Source of the DNA: Dehalococcoidia bacterium
Lineage (GTDB): Bacteria; Chloroflexota; Dehalococcoidia; CAUJGQ01
NCBI GenBank assembly: GCA_035310145.1
Contig: DATGEL010000041.1
Coordinates: 17,604-81,603 of the forward strand
Reading direction: 5' to 3'
DNA: 64,000 nt
This document shows positions 8,963 through 17,334 of the stretch, in pieces (position 1 is the first letter of the stretch; each line of letters starts with the position of its first letter). The notes under the pieces were generated by a model. It worked only from the letters and a program-made list of their open reading frames with translations, searched no databases and was not told the DNA's origin. The position numbers and the translations under genes are program-made.

Positions 8963-9102
8963 CGGGCTGCCGCTCCCTCTCTGGTCCGTTCAGTGTAGTC
9001 GAAAGGCGCGCGGCTCTGTGCCGCTCCGCGCTCCGCGGCTACACTGTTGTTTGCGTACCGTCAAACTTTCGCCCGCGCTGCCGGGGCAGGAGAACGAGCA
9101 TC

Positions 9103-10275
9103 ATGGAGTTCACCTTCACGCCGCAGGAGCTGGCCTTCCGCGGTGAGGTTCGCGCCTTTCTCGACCACGAGTTGCCCGCCGACTGGGAGGGCACCGGCGA
9201 CTTCGAGGAGGAATTCGGCGTTGACGAGGCGGAGGCGCTGGTCGCGGCCCTTCAGAGGAAGCTGGCCGATCGCAAGTGGCTGGCGATGGCCTGGCCGGCT
9301 GAGTACGGCGGGCGCGACGCCAGCATCATGCAGCAGGTGATCTACAACGAGGAGATGGCCTACCGCCGGGCGCCGGTGAACTTCAGCATGGGCGTCGCCT
9401 GGGTCGGGCCGGCGCTGATGATCTACGGCACCGACGAGCAGAAGCGCCGCTACCTGCCGCCAATCACCCGCGCCGAAGAGGTCTGGTGCACGCTCTACTC
9501 CGAGCCGGGCGCCGGCTCCGACCTGGCGGCGATGCAGACGCGCGCCACCCGCGACGGCGACGAGTACGTGATCAACGGTCAGAAGATCTGGACGACCGGC
9601 GCCCACCGCTCGGATCTGGGCTGGCTGGCGGCGCGCACTGACCCGGACGCGCCCAAGCACAAGGGCATCAGCATGTTCCTGCTGGACATGAAGACGCCCG
9701 GTGTCACCGTGCGGCCGCTGATCAACATGGCGAACAGCCACGGCTTCAACGAAGTCTTCTTCGACAACGTGCGCGTGCCGGCCGCCAACCTCGTGGGGAC
9801 GGAGAACCGCGGCTGGTACCAGCTCGCCGTCTCGCTCGACTTCGAGCGCAGCAGCATCGCCGGCGCGGCCGGGGCGCAGCGCACGCTGGAAGACCTGCTG
9901 GCCTACGCTCGCGAACCGCGCGCCGCCGCTTCGGCCGCACTGCGCCACCGCCTGGCGGAGATGCAGATCGAGATCGAGGTCTGCCGCAACCTCTCCTATC
10001 GCGTGGCCGGCATGCAGGCGAAGGGCATGGTGCCCAACTACGAGGCCTCGCTGGTCAAGATCTTCAGCACGGAGATGAGCCAGCGGCTGGCGCGCACCGG
10101 CATCGATCTGCTCGGCCTATACGGCCAGGTCGAGCGCGGCTCGAAGGGCGCGCGGCTGAAGGGCCGCATGGAGCGCGCCTACCTTCAGGCGGTTTCGGCC
10201 ACGATCGCCGGCGGCACCAGCGAGGTGAACCGTTCGGTGGTCGCGACGCGCGGGCTGGGTCTGCCGCGCGGATAG
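9103..10275 (+). CDS. Acyl-CoA dehydrogenase family protein
   Basis: A 390-residue FAD-dependent acyl-CoA dehydrogenase that introduces a 2,3-double bond into a CoA thioester. The N-terminal helical domain starts MEFTFTPQELAFRGEVR. The middle beta domain carries YSEPGAGSDLAAMQTRATRD and NGQKIWTTGAH, typical FAD/substrate-site signatures. The C-terminal domain ends GGTSEVNRSVVATRGLGLPR, the usual family ending. The ATG at 9103 has AGGAG 11 nt upstream, and an open frame extending further upstream lacks similarity. It is most like the bacterial FadE-type dehydrogenases used for sterol or branched acids, but the substrate is not predictable. It is convergent with a hydrolase gene 13 nt away. Confidence 0.93.
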   Translation: MEFTFTPQELAFRGEVRAFLDHELPADWEGTGDFEEEFGVDEAEALVAALQRKLADRKWLAMAWPAEYGGRDASIMQQVIYNEEMAYRRAPVNFSMGVAWVGPALMIYGTDEQKRRYLPPITRAEEVWCTLYSEPGAGSDLAAMQTRATRDGDEYVINGQKIWTTGAHRSDLGWLAARTDPDAPKHKGISMFLLDMKTPGVTVRPLINMANSHGFNEVFFDNVRVPAANLVGTENRGWYQLAVSLDFERSSIAGAAGAQRTLEDLLAYAREPRAAASAALRHRLAEMQIEIEVCRNLSYRVAGMQAKGMVPNYEASLVKIFSTEMSQRLARTGIDLLGLYGQVERGSKGARLKGRMERAYLQAVSATIAGGTSEVNRSVVATRGLGLPRG

Positions 10276-10288
10276 CGAGTGAGGATCC

Positions 10289-11149
10289 TCAGCCGGCGAC
10301 TTCGCGCACGAGCCGCTCGAACAGCGCGGGTTGCTCCATCGGCCCGGTGTGCGTGGCGTTCGCCAGCACGCGCAGCTCGCAGCGCGGGAACATCGTGCGC
10401 AGGGCGGCGCCGGGGTCGCGGCCGTCGCTCTGTCGCCCACTCCGGTCGCCGTAGACGGCCAGCAGGGGCAGAGCAGGGGCGGACACCCCGCGCCAGGCGT
10501 CGAAGCCGAAGGTTGCCTCGAACAGCCGCGACACGGCGAGCGGCGGCACACAGGGGCCGGCGGAGCCGTCCTCCCGCGTCTGCGTGCCGTAGGTGAGAAA
10601 CGCCGCGAAGTAGTCTTCGCGCCAGTCTTTAAACGCGCTCTGCGCGCGGTAGTGCGCGGCCAGCGCCGTGCGGCTGGGAAAGGACTCGCGACGGCGCAGC
10701 GCCCGCGCCGCCATCTCGGCCATGCGCGGCGGCTCGGGTACCGCGGCGGGCTTGCCATCCGCGCCTGCGCTCACCGGCATCGTCGGCTCGTAGACGAGGG
10801 CCGCGTGGCAGCGCTCGCCCGATGCGGCCGCGGCGAGCAGCGAGACGCCGCCGCCGCGTGAGTGGCCGACGAAGACGATGTCTTGCAGCTCAAGCGCGTC
10901 CACCAGGCCGAGCAGGTCGTCGCGCAGGCTGCCCCAGTCGTAGCCGCGTTCCGGCTGCTCCGACCAGCCGTGGCCGGGGAGATCCCAGGCGACAACGGTG
11001 AACCGCGCACCGGACAGCGAGGCGATCAGGGGCGCCCAAACGCCGCCGCAGTGGCTGTTGCCGTGCGTGAGCACGATCGCCCGCGGGCCAGCGCCGGCAC
11101 GCAGGTAGTGCAGGCGCACGCCGTTGACGTGCACGAAGTCGCTCTTCAT
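10289..11149 (-). CDS. Alpha/beta hydrolase
   Basis: A 286-residue alpha/beta-fold hydrolase. The oxyanion region is LTHGNSHCGGVW, the nucleophile elbow is GHSRGG (S97), and the catalytic histidine is probably in NATHTGPMEQP near the C-terminus. WDLPGHGWSEQP is typical of the epoxide-hydrolase/haloalkane-like branch. The ATG at 11149 is used because the protein then starts at the usual first strand; a GTG nine bases upstream is an equally possible start. The next gene upstream on the same strand, a luciferase-like oxidoreductase, ends 87 nt away, so the two may form an operon. The substrate is unknown. Confidence 0.88.
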   Translation of the reverse strand: MKSDFVHVNGVRLHYLRAGAGPRAIVLTHGNSHCGGVWAPLIASLSGARFTVVAWDLPGHGWSEQPERGYDWGSLRDDLLGLVDALELQDIVFVGHSRGGGVSLLAAAASGERCHAALVYEPTMPVSAGADGKPAAVPEPPRMAEMAARALRRRESFPSRTALAAHYRAQSAFKDWREDYFAAFLTYGTQTREDGSAGPCVPPLAVSRLFEATFGFDAWRGVSAPALPLLAVYGDRSGRQSDGRDPGAALRTMFPRCELRVLANATHTGPMEQPALFERLVREVAG

Positions 11150-11235
11150 CTCGCTCACGTTCGCCCCGGGGGCACAGCCGCCCGCAGCGCAGCGTAGCGC
11201 GAACGGTTCCCCGGTGTCGCGCTCGGCGAGCCGGC

Positions 11236-12144
11236 TCAAGCGAAGGCGGCGAACAGCTCTTCGAACGCCTTCATCTGGCCGCCCTGCGTGGAGGACGGTA
11301 CCAGGATCGGCGTGTTGACGCCGGCGGCGTACCACGTTTCGAGTCCCTCGCGCACTTCGGCCGTGCTGCCGAACAGCGTCACGTCGCGCAGCCAGCGCTC
11401 GCTCATCAGTCCCGGCAACTTTTCGCGCTCGCCCGCGGTGATCGCCCGGCGAATCGCCTTCATCTCGTCGGCGTATCCCGCTTCGATCCAGTAGTTCTGG
11501 TAGTTAGGCAGCGAGACATACAACGTCAGCGTGCGGCGCATCAGGCGCGCCGCCGCCTCGCGGTCTTCGGAGACGCAGGTCGGGATCATGTTGCCGATCA
11601 TGAACTCCGGGTCGGCGCGCTTCTCCGTCGGCAGGTGCTGCAGCGAGGCGGCCATGTGCGAGCGGGCGGCGTTGGCCCAGACGGCGCCCTGGCCGATCTC
11701 GCCCGCCAGCTCGACCATCCGTTGCCGCAGCGTGGCCAGCACCAGCGGCGGCAGCGGACCGCTCTGCGGCTCGCCCTCGCGCAGCTTCGCTGCGAAGGCA
11801 CGGATATCCGAAAGCGGCTTGCCAGTGCTCACGCCGAGGTGCTCGTTGGTGGGGCCGTGGCTCACGCCGATGCCGAAGCGGAAGCGACCGCCGCTGAGCT
11901 CGTGGATCAGCGCCACGCTGCCGGCGTAGTCATACGGATGACGGGCGTAGATGTTGGCGATCGCCGTGCCGAAGCTGATGCGCCGGGTGCACAGCGCGAG
12001 CGCCTCGCAGAGGCCGACGCCGTCGGAGAGGCTGGGCGCGTAAATCCCGCTGAAGCCGCGTGCTTCGATCTCCTGCGCGAGTTCCAGCGTGCGGGCGCGG
12101 CGGCCGGCCACGGCCACCACGCTGAGGGCGGGCATTTGCGGCAT
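11236..12144 (-). CDS. LLM class flavin-dependent oxidoreductase
   Basis: A 302-residue luciferase-like protein. Signature stretches are LAQEIEARGFSGIYAPSL, ISFGTAIANIYARHP, and LSGGRFRFGIGVSHGP followed by a helix-rich C-terminal part. It is closest in style to the F420-dependent mer/Fgd-like group. The start at 12144 gives a natural N-terminus (MPQMPALSVVAVAGRRART) with AGGAG about 11 nt upstream; in-frame starts 24 and 72 bases further upstream are possible but less likely. It is third of the four family members in this region and probably transcribed with the following alpha/beta hydrolase. Confidence 0.88.
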   Translation of the reverse strand: MPQMPALSVVAVAGRRARTLELAQEIEARGFSGIYAPSLSDGVGLCEALALCTRRISFGTAIANIYARHPYDYAGSVALIHELSGGRFRFGIGVSHGPTNEHLGVSTGKPLSDIRAFAAKLREGEPQSGPLPPLVLATLRQRMVELAGEIGQGAVWANAARSHMAASLQHLPTEKRADPEFMIGNMIPTCVSEDREAAARLMRRTLTLYVSLPNYQNYWIEAGYADEMKAIRRAITAGEREKLPGLMSERWLRDVTLFGSTAEVREGLETWYAAGVNTPILVPSSTQGGQMKAFEELFAAFA

Positions 12145-12255
12145 GGACAGGGTGCTCCTGCGGGACATGGTTGCACGACTGGCGATTGACTGGTGAACGT
12201 TGATGCAGCCGGCCAACAGGTGAGAAGGCGCCAGCCTCGACAGCGTAGCCGGTCG

Positions 12256-12582
12256 TTAGGCGTCGCTGAAGAGGGAGGCGTGCGCGGAGTCTACGGGGCT
12301 GCCGCAGATCGTGCAGGGCGCATTAGAGGGCGAGCCTTTGCAGTCCTTGCACTCGATCCAGCCGCACAGCCGGCAGACTACGCCGAGATAGATGGGTTGC
12401 AGCATGCTGCCCGGCGGCGGCCGGCGCAGCTCAAGCATGCGGCTGCAGGCGCCGCACCGCGGGCTGGGTGGATCGGCGGGCCCGCCTTCGGCGCAGTTGG
12501 GAGATGAGCGCGCCCGATCGGCGGCGCCGAGGCGCCGGCGCAGCCGTTGCCAGAGCGACGAGCTAGCGCCGCCGCTGCGCAA
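12256..12582 (-). CDS. Small cysteine-rich (zinc-ribbon) protein of unknown function
   Basis: A 108-residue protein with cysteine pairs CGAC, CRLC, CKDC and CTIC, consistent with two treble-clef or ribbon zinc sites in the C-terminal 70 residues. The N-terminal 30 residues are basic and probably disordered. The only start that keeps all cysteines is the TTG at 12582, which overlaps the stop of the upstream small gene by 20 nt, suggesting translational coupling; no clear ribosome site is visible. I do not recognise the family. It could be an adaptor or nucleic-acid-binding protein; that is a guess. Confidence 0.6.
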   Translation of the reverse strand: MRSGGASSSLWQRLRRRLGAADRARSSPNCAEGGPADPPSPRCGACSRMLELRRPPPGSMLQPIYLGVVCRLCGWIECKDCKGSPSNAPCTICGSPVDSAHASLFSDA

Positions 12583-12757
12583 CGGGTTGCGTCAGCGCAA
12601 TCGGCTGGCGATCTTCATCGAGCAGGAGATTGGTTTCCGCCGGGAAGGCCCGCTGCCAGGCCCGAAGCAAGGTGACTGCGTCCTGAGGCGAGTTGACTTC
12701 GACTTCGGCGCTCGGGAAGACAGGAGACTCCCGATAGCGCACCACGGTCAAACTCAT
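12563..12757 (-). CDS. Hypothetical 64-residue protein
   Basis: A short protein starting MSLTVVRYRESPVFPSAEVE and ending in a basic QRRR tail. The ATG at 12757 has GGAGGCG about 8 nt upstream, which supports translation. The middle (SPQDAVTLLRAWQRAFPAE) would form an amphipathic helix. The 3' end overlaps the start of the downstream zinc-ribbon gene. I do not recognise a family. The strong ribosome site and coupling are the reasons for calling it real. Confidence 0.5.
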   Translation of the reverse strand: MSLTVVRYRESPVFPSAEVEVNSPQDAVTLLRAWQRAFPAETNLLLDEDRQPIALTQPVAQRRR

Positions 12758-12918
12758 CGAGGAACGCCTCCCGCGGTTTGTGAACTTCGGCACTACGCTA
12801 CTGAGCGAACGGCAAGCCCGCAAGGCGGCAGCATCGCGGTTCTCTGCAAAGGCGTTGTTATTCAATCGCTTAGCGACGGTTTCACTACTCGTTCTGGCAA
12901 TGGTCTTGCAAGATCGGC

Positions 12919-13857
12919 TCAGGCGGCTGCCATCGTGCGGTCGAAGCGCGGCGCGACTTCGCGTGCTAAACGCTCAAGTTGATCGAGGAGATGTTCGGGC
13001 GGGCAGACGGGGCGCAGCACGAACTTGCTCGCGCCGGCCTCCAGGTAGGCGGCAATGCGGCGGGCACAGTCCTCTGGCGTGCCGAAGGCGCTGACCTGTT
13101 CTGCCGATGCGTCGGGGCGGACGCGGCGTAGGAACGGCGCGGCCAGCTCGTTCGCTGCTTCACGGCTGCGGGCCACGCAGGTGGATAGGAGTACGCCGTA
13201 GTGGTCCTCGTCGATTGCGCGATTGGCGGCGGCGGCCTGGCGGCGAATTGCCGCGGCGCCCTCGGCGAATTCGTCGGTGGTGATGAACGAGGCGAGCCAG
13301 CCGTCGCCGCTGCGGCCGACGCGGCGGAAGGCGGCCTCGCTGCGCCCGCCGAACCAGATCGGCAGCGACTTCTGCACCGGCCGCGGCGTGATCGTTACGT
13401 CGCTGGCGTGGTAGTAACGGCCGTGGTGCGTGACGTGCTCTTCGCTCCAGAGGCGGCGCATCAGCCCCACGGCCTCGTCGGTGCGGCCGGCGCGCTCCTC
13501 CCTGGCGACGCCGGCCGCTTCGTACTCGCGCACGTCCTCCGTGCCGATGCCGAAGGCCGGCAGCATACGGCCGTTGGAGAGGAAGTCGATCGTGGCGATC
13601 TCTTTGGCCAGGACCACGGGGTTGCGCAACGGCAGCACCACCACGCTCATGCCGAACTTCATGTTGCGCGTGCGGCCCGCCACGGCCGCCAGGCCGGTGA
13701 TCGGCTCCAGGATCGGCGCCGTCGAGACGAGCCGGTCGCTCAACCAGAGCGAATCAAAGCCGAGCGCCTCGGCGCGATCGATGAACTCCCAGAAGCGGCT
13801 GCTCTCGGCCTCACCGAACGGCCAGCCGCCGACTGCAAGGCCTACGCGCACGCTCAT
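12919..13857 (-). CDS. LLM class F420-dependent oxidoreductase
   Basis: A 312-residue luciferase-like protein. The N-terminal barrel strand reads MSVRVGLAVGGWPFGEA, followed by LGFDSLWLSDRL, FGMSVVVLPLRNPVVLAKE, LSNGRMLPAFGIG, and PIWFGGRSEAAFRRVGRSGD. This pattern fits the F420-binding subgroup (Rv2161c-like). GGGAGG directly before the ATG at 13857 decides the start; the same frame stays open far upstream through the GGDEF region without homology. It is the fourth paralogue of this region and shares little beyond family motifs with the other three, so these are not recent duplicates. Confidence 0.9.
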   Translation of the reverse strand: MSVRVGLAVGGWPFGEAESSRFWEFIDRAEALGFDSLWLSDRLVSTAPILEPITGLAAVAGRTRNMKFGMSVVVLPLRNPVVLAKEIATIDFLSNGRMLPAFGIGTEDVREYEAAGVAREERAGRTDEAVGLMRRLWSEEHVTHHGRYYHASDVTITPRPVQKSLPIWFGGRSEAAFRRVGRSGDGWLASFITTDEFAEGAAAIRRQAAAANRAIDEDHYGVLLSTCVARSREAANELAAPFLRRVRPDASAEQVSAFGTPEDCARRIAAYLEAGASKFVLRPVCPPEHLLDQLERLAREVAPRFDRTMAAA

Positions 13858-13925
13858 GGATCCTCCCGCTGGCGCCGTCGCGCCCGTGATCTGAACTGAG
13901 ACCACCGTGGCGTGATTGTACCCGT

Positions 13926-14648
13926 TCAGGGCTCGGAGTCGGCACGGGTGCGACGGCGTTCCAGCGCCAGGCGACGGTTGGCCTCGGCCAGCAGGTCTTC
14001 GACCCGGCCGCAGTCCGGGGTGTAGCCCGCGACGCCGCCCGCCAGAACCCAGCTCGTGTCGCCCGCGGGCCAGTGACTCAGCGCGACGGCACGCAGGCGC
14101 TCGCGCACATGCTGTGCGTTCTCGACTTCCGTGTCGGAGAGGATGACGCCGAACATCGTCTCGCTCAGCCGGGCGGTGAAGTCGGCGTCGCGCAGGTTGG
14201 CGCTGAGCACGGCGCCGATGAAGCGCAGCAGACGCTCCTGCGCCGCGACGCGGTCGCCGCCGTGCGTCTCGCCCGCCACGTTCACTTCGATGAGCAGCAC
14301 GGAGAGGGGATGGCCGTAGCGCTGCGTACGCGCGACACAGAAGCGCAGCAGCGCCTCGAACAGCCGGTAGTTGCCGAGGCCGGTGAGCGGATCGCGCAGG
14401 GCAGCGGCCGTTGCGGCGTCGCGTGCACGGGTAAGGTCGCGCTCGGCCTCCCGCATGCGGCCGTGGGCGCGCAGGGCGGCCAGCCAGCCGCCGGCAGCGA
14501 AGGTGGCAAGCGCCGCGACCAGCAGCGTGGCCACCGCCGCACTCATACCAACAAACGTCTCGGCGGCAAACGTTGCCGCGGCGATCGCCAGGCCGGCGCA
14601 GGCGCCGCCGGCCAGGATGAGCAGCCGAAGCCTGAAGACGCGAGCCAT
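13926..14648 (-). CDS. Membrane-anchored GGDEF-domain protein with degenerate active site
   Basis: A 240-residue protein. Two hydrophobic helices (about residues 8-30 and 33-58) are followed by a short coiled segment and a GGDEF fold beginning RDPLTGLGNYRLFEALL (residues 85-101), a canonical diguanylate cyclase opening. At the signature position, expected as GGDEF, the sequence is SETMF (residues 162-166), so GTP binding and cyclic-di-GMP synthesis are unlikely. Such degenerate domains can act as c-di-GMP or GTP sensors or be relics. The ATG at 14648 has only a weak ribosome site; a start about 100 bases upstream is possible. It is divergent from the copper/cytochrome fusion gene. Confidence 0.82.
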   Translation of the reverse strand: MARVFRLRLLILAGGACAGLAIAAATFAAETFVGMSAAVATLLVAALATFAAGGWLAALRAHGRMREAERDLTRARDAATAAALRDPLTGLGNYRLFEALLRFCVARTQRYGHPLSVLLIEVNVAGETHGGDRVAAQERLLRFIGAVLSANLRDADFTARLSETMFGVILSDTEVENAQHVRERLRAVALSHWPAGDTSWVLAGGVAGYTPDCGRVEDLLAEANRRLALERRRTRADSEP

Positions 14649-14896
14649 GCGATTCACCGGGCTGGGATCGAGCTGGGATCGGAGCGCACGGCGGGGCTCC
14701 ACGAAGCCAGCTAGGCTTCTTGACGTAGTGTACACCCGCCGCGCGCTCTTCCGCATGACGCGCTTGGGACGATTCCAGCGCGGACGCCGTCTGCACAGGC
14801 GATCGGCGTGTGCCGACACCACGGCCGGCTGAGCCGTCGGCCGGCACGGAACGCTTACGGTTGCTCCGCGCCGCTGGCTTGCGCGCCAATGAGCAG

Positions 14897-17227
14897 GTGA
14901 GGCCATGCCCGCGGGTCCGCCTGAGCGCCGGCGCGCGCGGCGCCGCGCTACTTCTATCGCTTGTGCTGCTCGCGTCGAGTGCCGCGGGCGCGGGCAGGGC
15001 AAACGCGCACGCCGTGCTCCTGCGCTCGTCGCCCGCGCAGAACGCCCACCTGCAAAGCGCACCGACGTCGGTTCAGCTCTTCTTCAGCGAGGCGCTCGAC
15101 CGCCACGGCAGCAGCATTCGCCTGCTGGGCAACACCGGTGCGCCGGTGGCCGGCGGCGCCGGCTTTGCGAGCGATCCAAGCGAGATGGACCTCTCGCTGC
15201 CGGCGCTGCAGCCGGGCTTCTTCGTCGTCGCCTGGACCACCGTCTCCGCCGTCGACGGGCACCGGCTGCAAGGCTCGTTCCCCTTCGTGCTGCTGAACCC
15301 CGATGGCAGCACACCGAGCGGCGCCATCGCTGCTTTGAGCGCGCCTGCGCTCGATCCGGGGCCGCCGCCGTTCGATAGCGCCCTGCGCGCCCTGCTGCTG
15401 CTGGCATTGATGGGAATGACGGGCGGGGGCGCGCTGGCGCTGTTTGCGCTCCTGCCGGCGGCGAACGATGCGGCAGGCAGCGATCGGCCCGGAGAGGGCG
15501 CTGAAGCGCCTGCCCTGCGCCGGGCGGCCCGCCTCAGCCTCTGGAGCGGCGCGCTGGTGGCGCTGGCGAGCGCGGCGGCGCTGCTGCGCCAGGCCACCCA
15601 GCTCGGCGGCCTGGCGCGGTTCGGGGACGCGGTGCAGTCGCGTGTGGGCTGGCTGGCGCTGTTGCGCATCGTCGCGGCGCTGGTTGTTCTGCTCGTCGCG
15701 CGATCATTGCTCCTTCGTCCTCGCTCCGTACCGCGCCCTCGCCTGCGCTGGTGGCTTGTCTGGCTGCCGGCGCTGGCGGCGCAGCTGACGATGTCACTGG
15801 CCAGCCACGGCGCGGCGCGTGACGGCGCCGGTTGGGCGGCGCCGGCCGACTTCGTGCATCTGCTGGCGGCCTCGCTGTGGATCGGCTCGCTCGTGCAGCT
15901 TCCCTGGCTGCTGCACGACCTGCGGCGCAACTCCGCTCCGGCAACGCGAGCGTTCATGGCGGCGGCGCTCGATCGCTTCTCTTCGCTGGCCGCGCTCAGC
16001 GTCGGCGCGCTGATTCTCACCGGCCTGTTCAACGCCACGGTCGAGGTCGCCTCACCGCGCAACCTCGGTAGCACGAGCTACGGCAACACGTTGATCATCA
16101 AGTTGGTGCTGGCGGCGCTGCTTTTTGCCGTGGCGCTCGTGAACGCCGCCTGGCTGGCGCCGCGCCTGCGCCAAACGCTCGGCGGCGGCAAATCCGGCGC
16201 TGCCGCCCGGACATTGCGCCGGACCGCGGCGCTGGAAGCCGCGCTCGGCGTGGCGGTCGTCTGCGTCACCGCTGCCCTGGTTTGGCTGGTGCCCGCGCGC
16301 GACGCTGCGGCGGGTAAGCTCGCGCGGCTCCAGCCCGGAGCGAGCGCCAGCTCGGTCTACCGCAACACTGCGCCCGCGGGTGACCTCACCGCGGCGCTGT
16401 CCGTATCGCCGAACCGCCCGGGAGAGAACGCGTTGCGGGTACAGTTGACCGGCCCGGATGTGGCCGGCATCAGCCGGGTGCAGTTTCGCTTCCAGCCGCC
16501 CGACACGCAGCTTGGACCTTCGTCTGCCTACGCGCAAGCGCAGGGCGGCGGTGTGTACTCGGCGTCCGTCGCGAACCTGAGCACGTTCGGCCGCTGGCAA
16601 ATTACCGTGAACGTGCGGCGCGGCGGCCACGACGACGTGAACGGCGCCTTCACGGTGGAAGTGCCGAACGTTGCGGGCCTCGCGCTCGCGTCGCCGGCCG
16701 GCAACCGCGATCTCTGGACCTTTCCCGGCCGCGGCATCAGCGCCGACCAGGCACTCGGCTTCGTTCTCGTGTTTGCTGGTGTCGTGCTTTACCGCGCGCG
16801 GCGCTCGCTGGCACGGTACGGCAGGGGAATCGGCCTGGCGGGTACGTCGCTCGCCGCGCTGTCGTTCGTGGGCGGCGCGATGCTCTTCTTCGCGGTGCAT
16901 AGCCACGGCACAACCGGCACGGCGCCGGTTTTGACCAACCCGGTCCCGGGCGACGAGCGCTCGCTGCGTTCGGGCGCCGCGCTCTATGCCGCAAACTGCG
17001 CCGTCTGTCACGGCGTCAGCGGCCACGGCGACGGGCCCCAGGCGGCGTCGCTGAACCCGAAGCCTTTCGACCTGACTGTGCACGCGGGCCTGCATCCGGA
17101 TTACCAGCTCTTCGATTGGATCAGCAACGGCATCGCCGGCACCGCAATGCCGGCGTGGAAAAGCCAGCTCGACAAGCGGCAGCGCTGGGACCTGGTGAAC
17201 TACCTGCGCACGCTGTCCACCAACTGA
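14897..17227 (+). CDS. CopC-CopD fusion with C-terminal cytochrome c domain
   Basis: A 776-residue multi-domain membrane protein. Residues 1-37 form a signal peptide; cleavage after ANA would leave H38 (HAVLLRSSPA) as the mature N-terminus, the residue that binds Cu(II) in CopC proteins. The CopC domain spans 38 to about 133. A CopD-type membrane block with about eight helices follows (about 155-440, with TMSLASHGAA and DFVHLLAASLWIGSL). Next come a periplasmic FixH/YtkA-like beta domain (about 470-590), two more helices, and a class I cytochrome c domain with CAVCHG and a likely methionine ligand in GTAMPAWK. The GTG at 14897 gives the best signal peptide; the frame is open 87 bases further upstream. 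The role is probably copper delivery or electron transfer at the outer membrane face, perhaps for a terminal oxidase. Confidence 0.88.
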   Translation: MRPCPRVRLSAGARGAALLLSLVLLASSAAGAGRANAHAVLLRSSPAQNAHLQSAPTSVQLFFSEALDRHGSSIRLLGNTGAPVAGGAGFASDPSEMDLSLPALQPGFFVVAWTTVSAVDGHRLQGSFPFVLLNPDGSTPSGAIAALSAPALDPGPPPFDSALRALLLLALMGMTGGGALALFALLPAANDAAGSDRPGEGAEAPALRRAARLSLWSGALVALASAAALLRQATQLGGLARFGDAVQSRVGWLALLRIVAALVVLLVARSLLLRPRSVPRPRLRWWLVWLPALAAQLTMSLASHGAARDGAGWAAPADFVHLLAASLWIGSLVQLPWLLHDLRRNSAPATRAFMAAALDRFSSLAALSVGALILTGLFNATVEVASPRNLGSTSYGNTLIIKLVLAALLFAVALVNAAWLAPRLRQTLGGGKSGAAARTLRRTAALEAALGVAVVCVTAALVWLVPARDAAAGKLARLQPGASASSVYRNTAPAGDLTAALSVSPNRPGENALRVQLTGPDVAGISRVQFRFQPPDTQLGPSSAYAQAQGGGVYSASVANLSTFGRWQITVNVRRGGHDDVNGAFTVEVPNVAGLALASPAGNRDLWTFPGRGISADQALGFVLVFAGVVLYRARRSLARYGRGIGLAGTSLAALSFVGGAMLFFAVHSHGTTGTAPVLTNPVPGDERSLRSGAALYAANCAVCHGVSGHGDGPQAASLNPKPFDLTVHAGLHPDYQLFDWISNGIAGTAMPAWKSQLDKRQRWDLVNYLRTLSTN

Positions 17228-17274
17228 GCCGCGACGGAAGGTACCGCTCGCGCTGCCGAACGCCTGAACGCCGA

Positions 17275-17308
17275 ACGGGTCCGGCTTCCCGCGGGAAGCC
17301 GGACCCGT
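17275..17308. terminator. 34-bp perfect palindrome between convergent genes
   Basis: A perfect self-complementary 34-bp sequence (17-base arms, centre at 17291/17292) lies between the copC-copD fusion and the LysM gene, which converge. The hairpin would be extremely stable on either transcript, so it probably stops transcription from both sides. There is no T-run after it on either strand. A related core (GGGAAGCCGG) recurs in the hairpin after the first serine tRNA at 29642. Confidence 0.8.
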
Positions 17309-17334
17309 CGTGCACGAGAGGTGACCGTTCGCGA

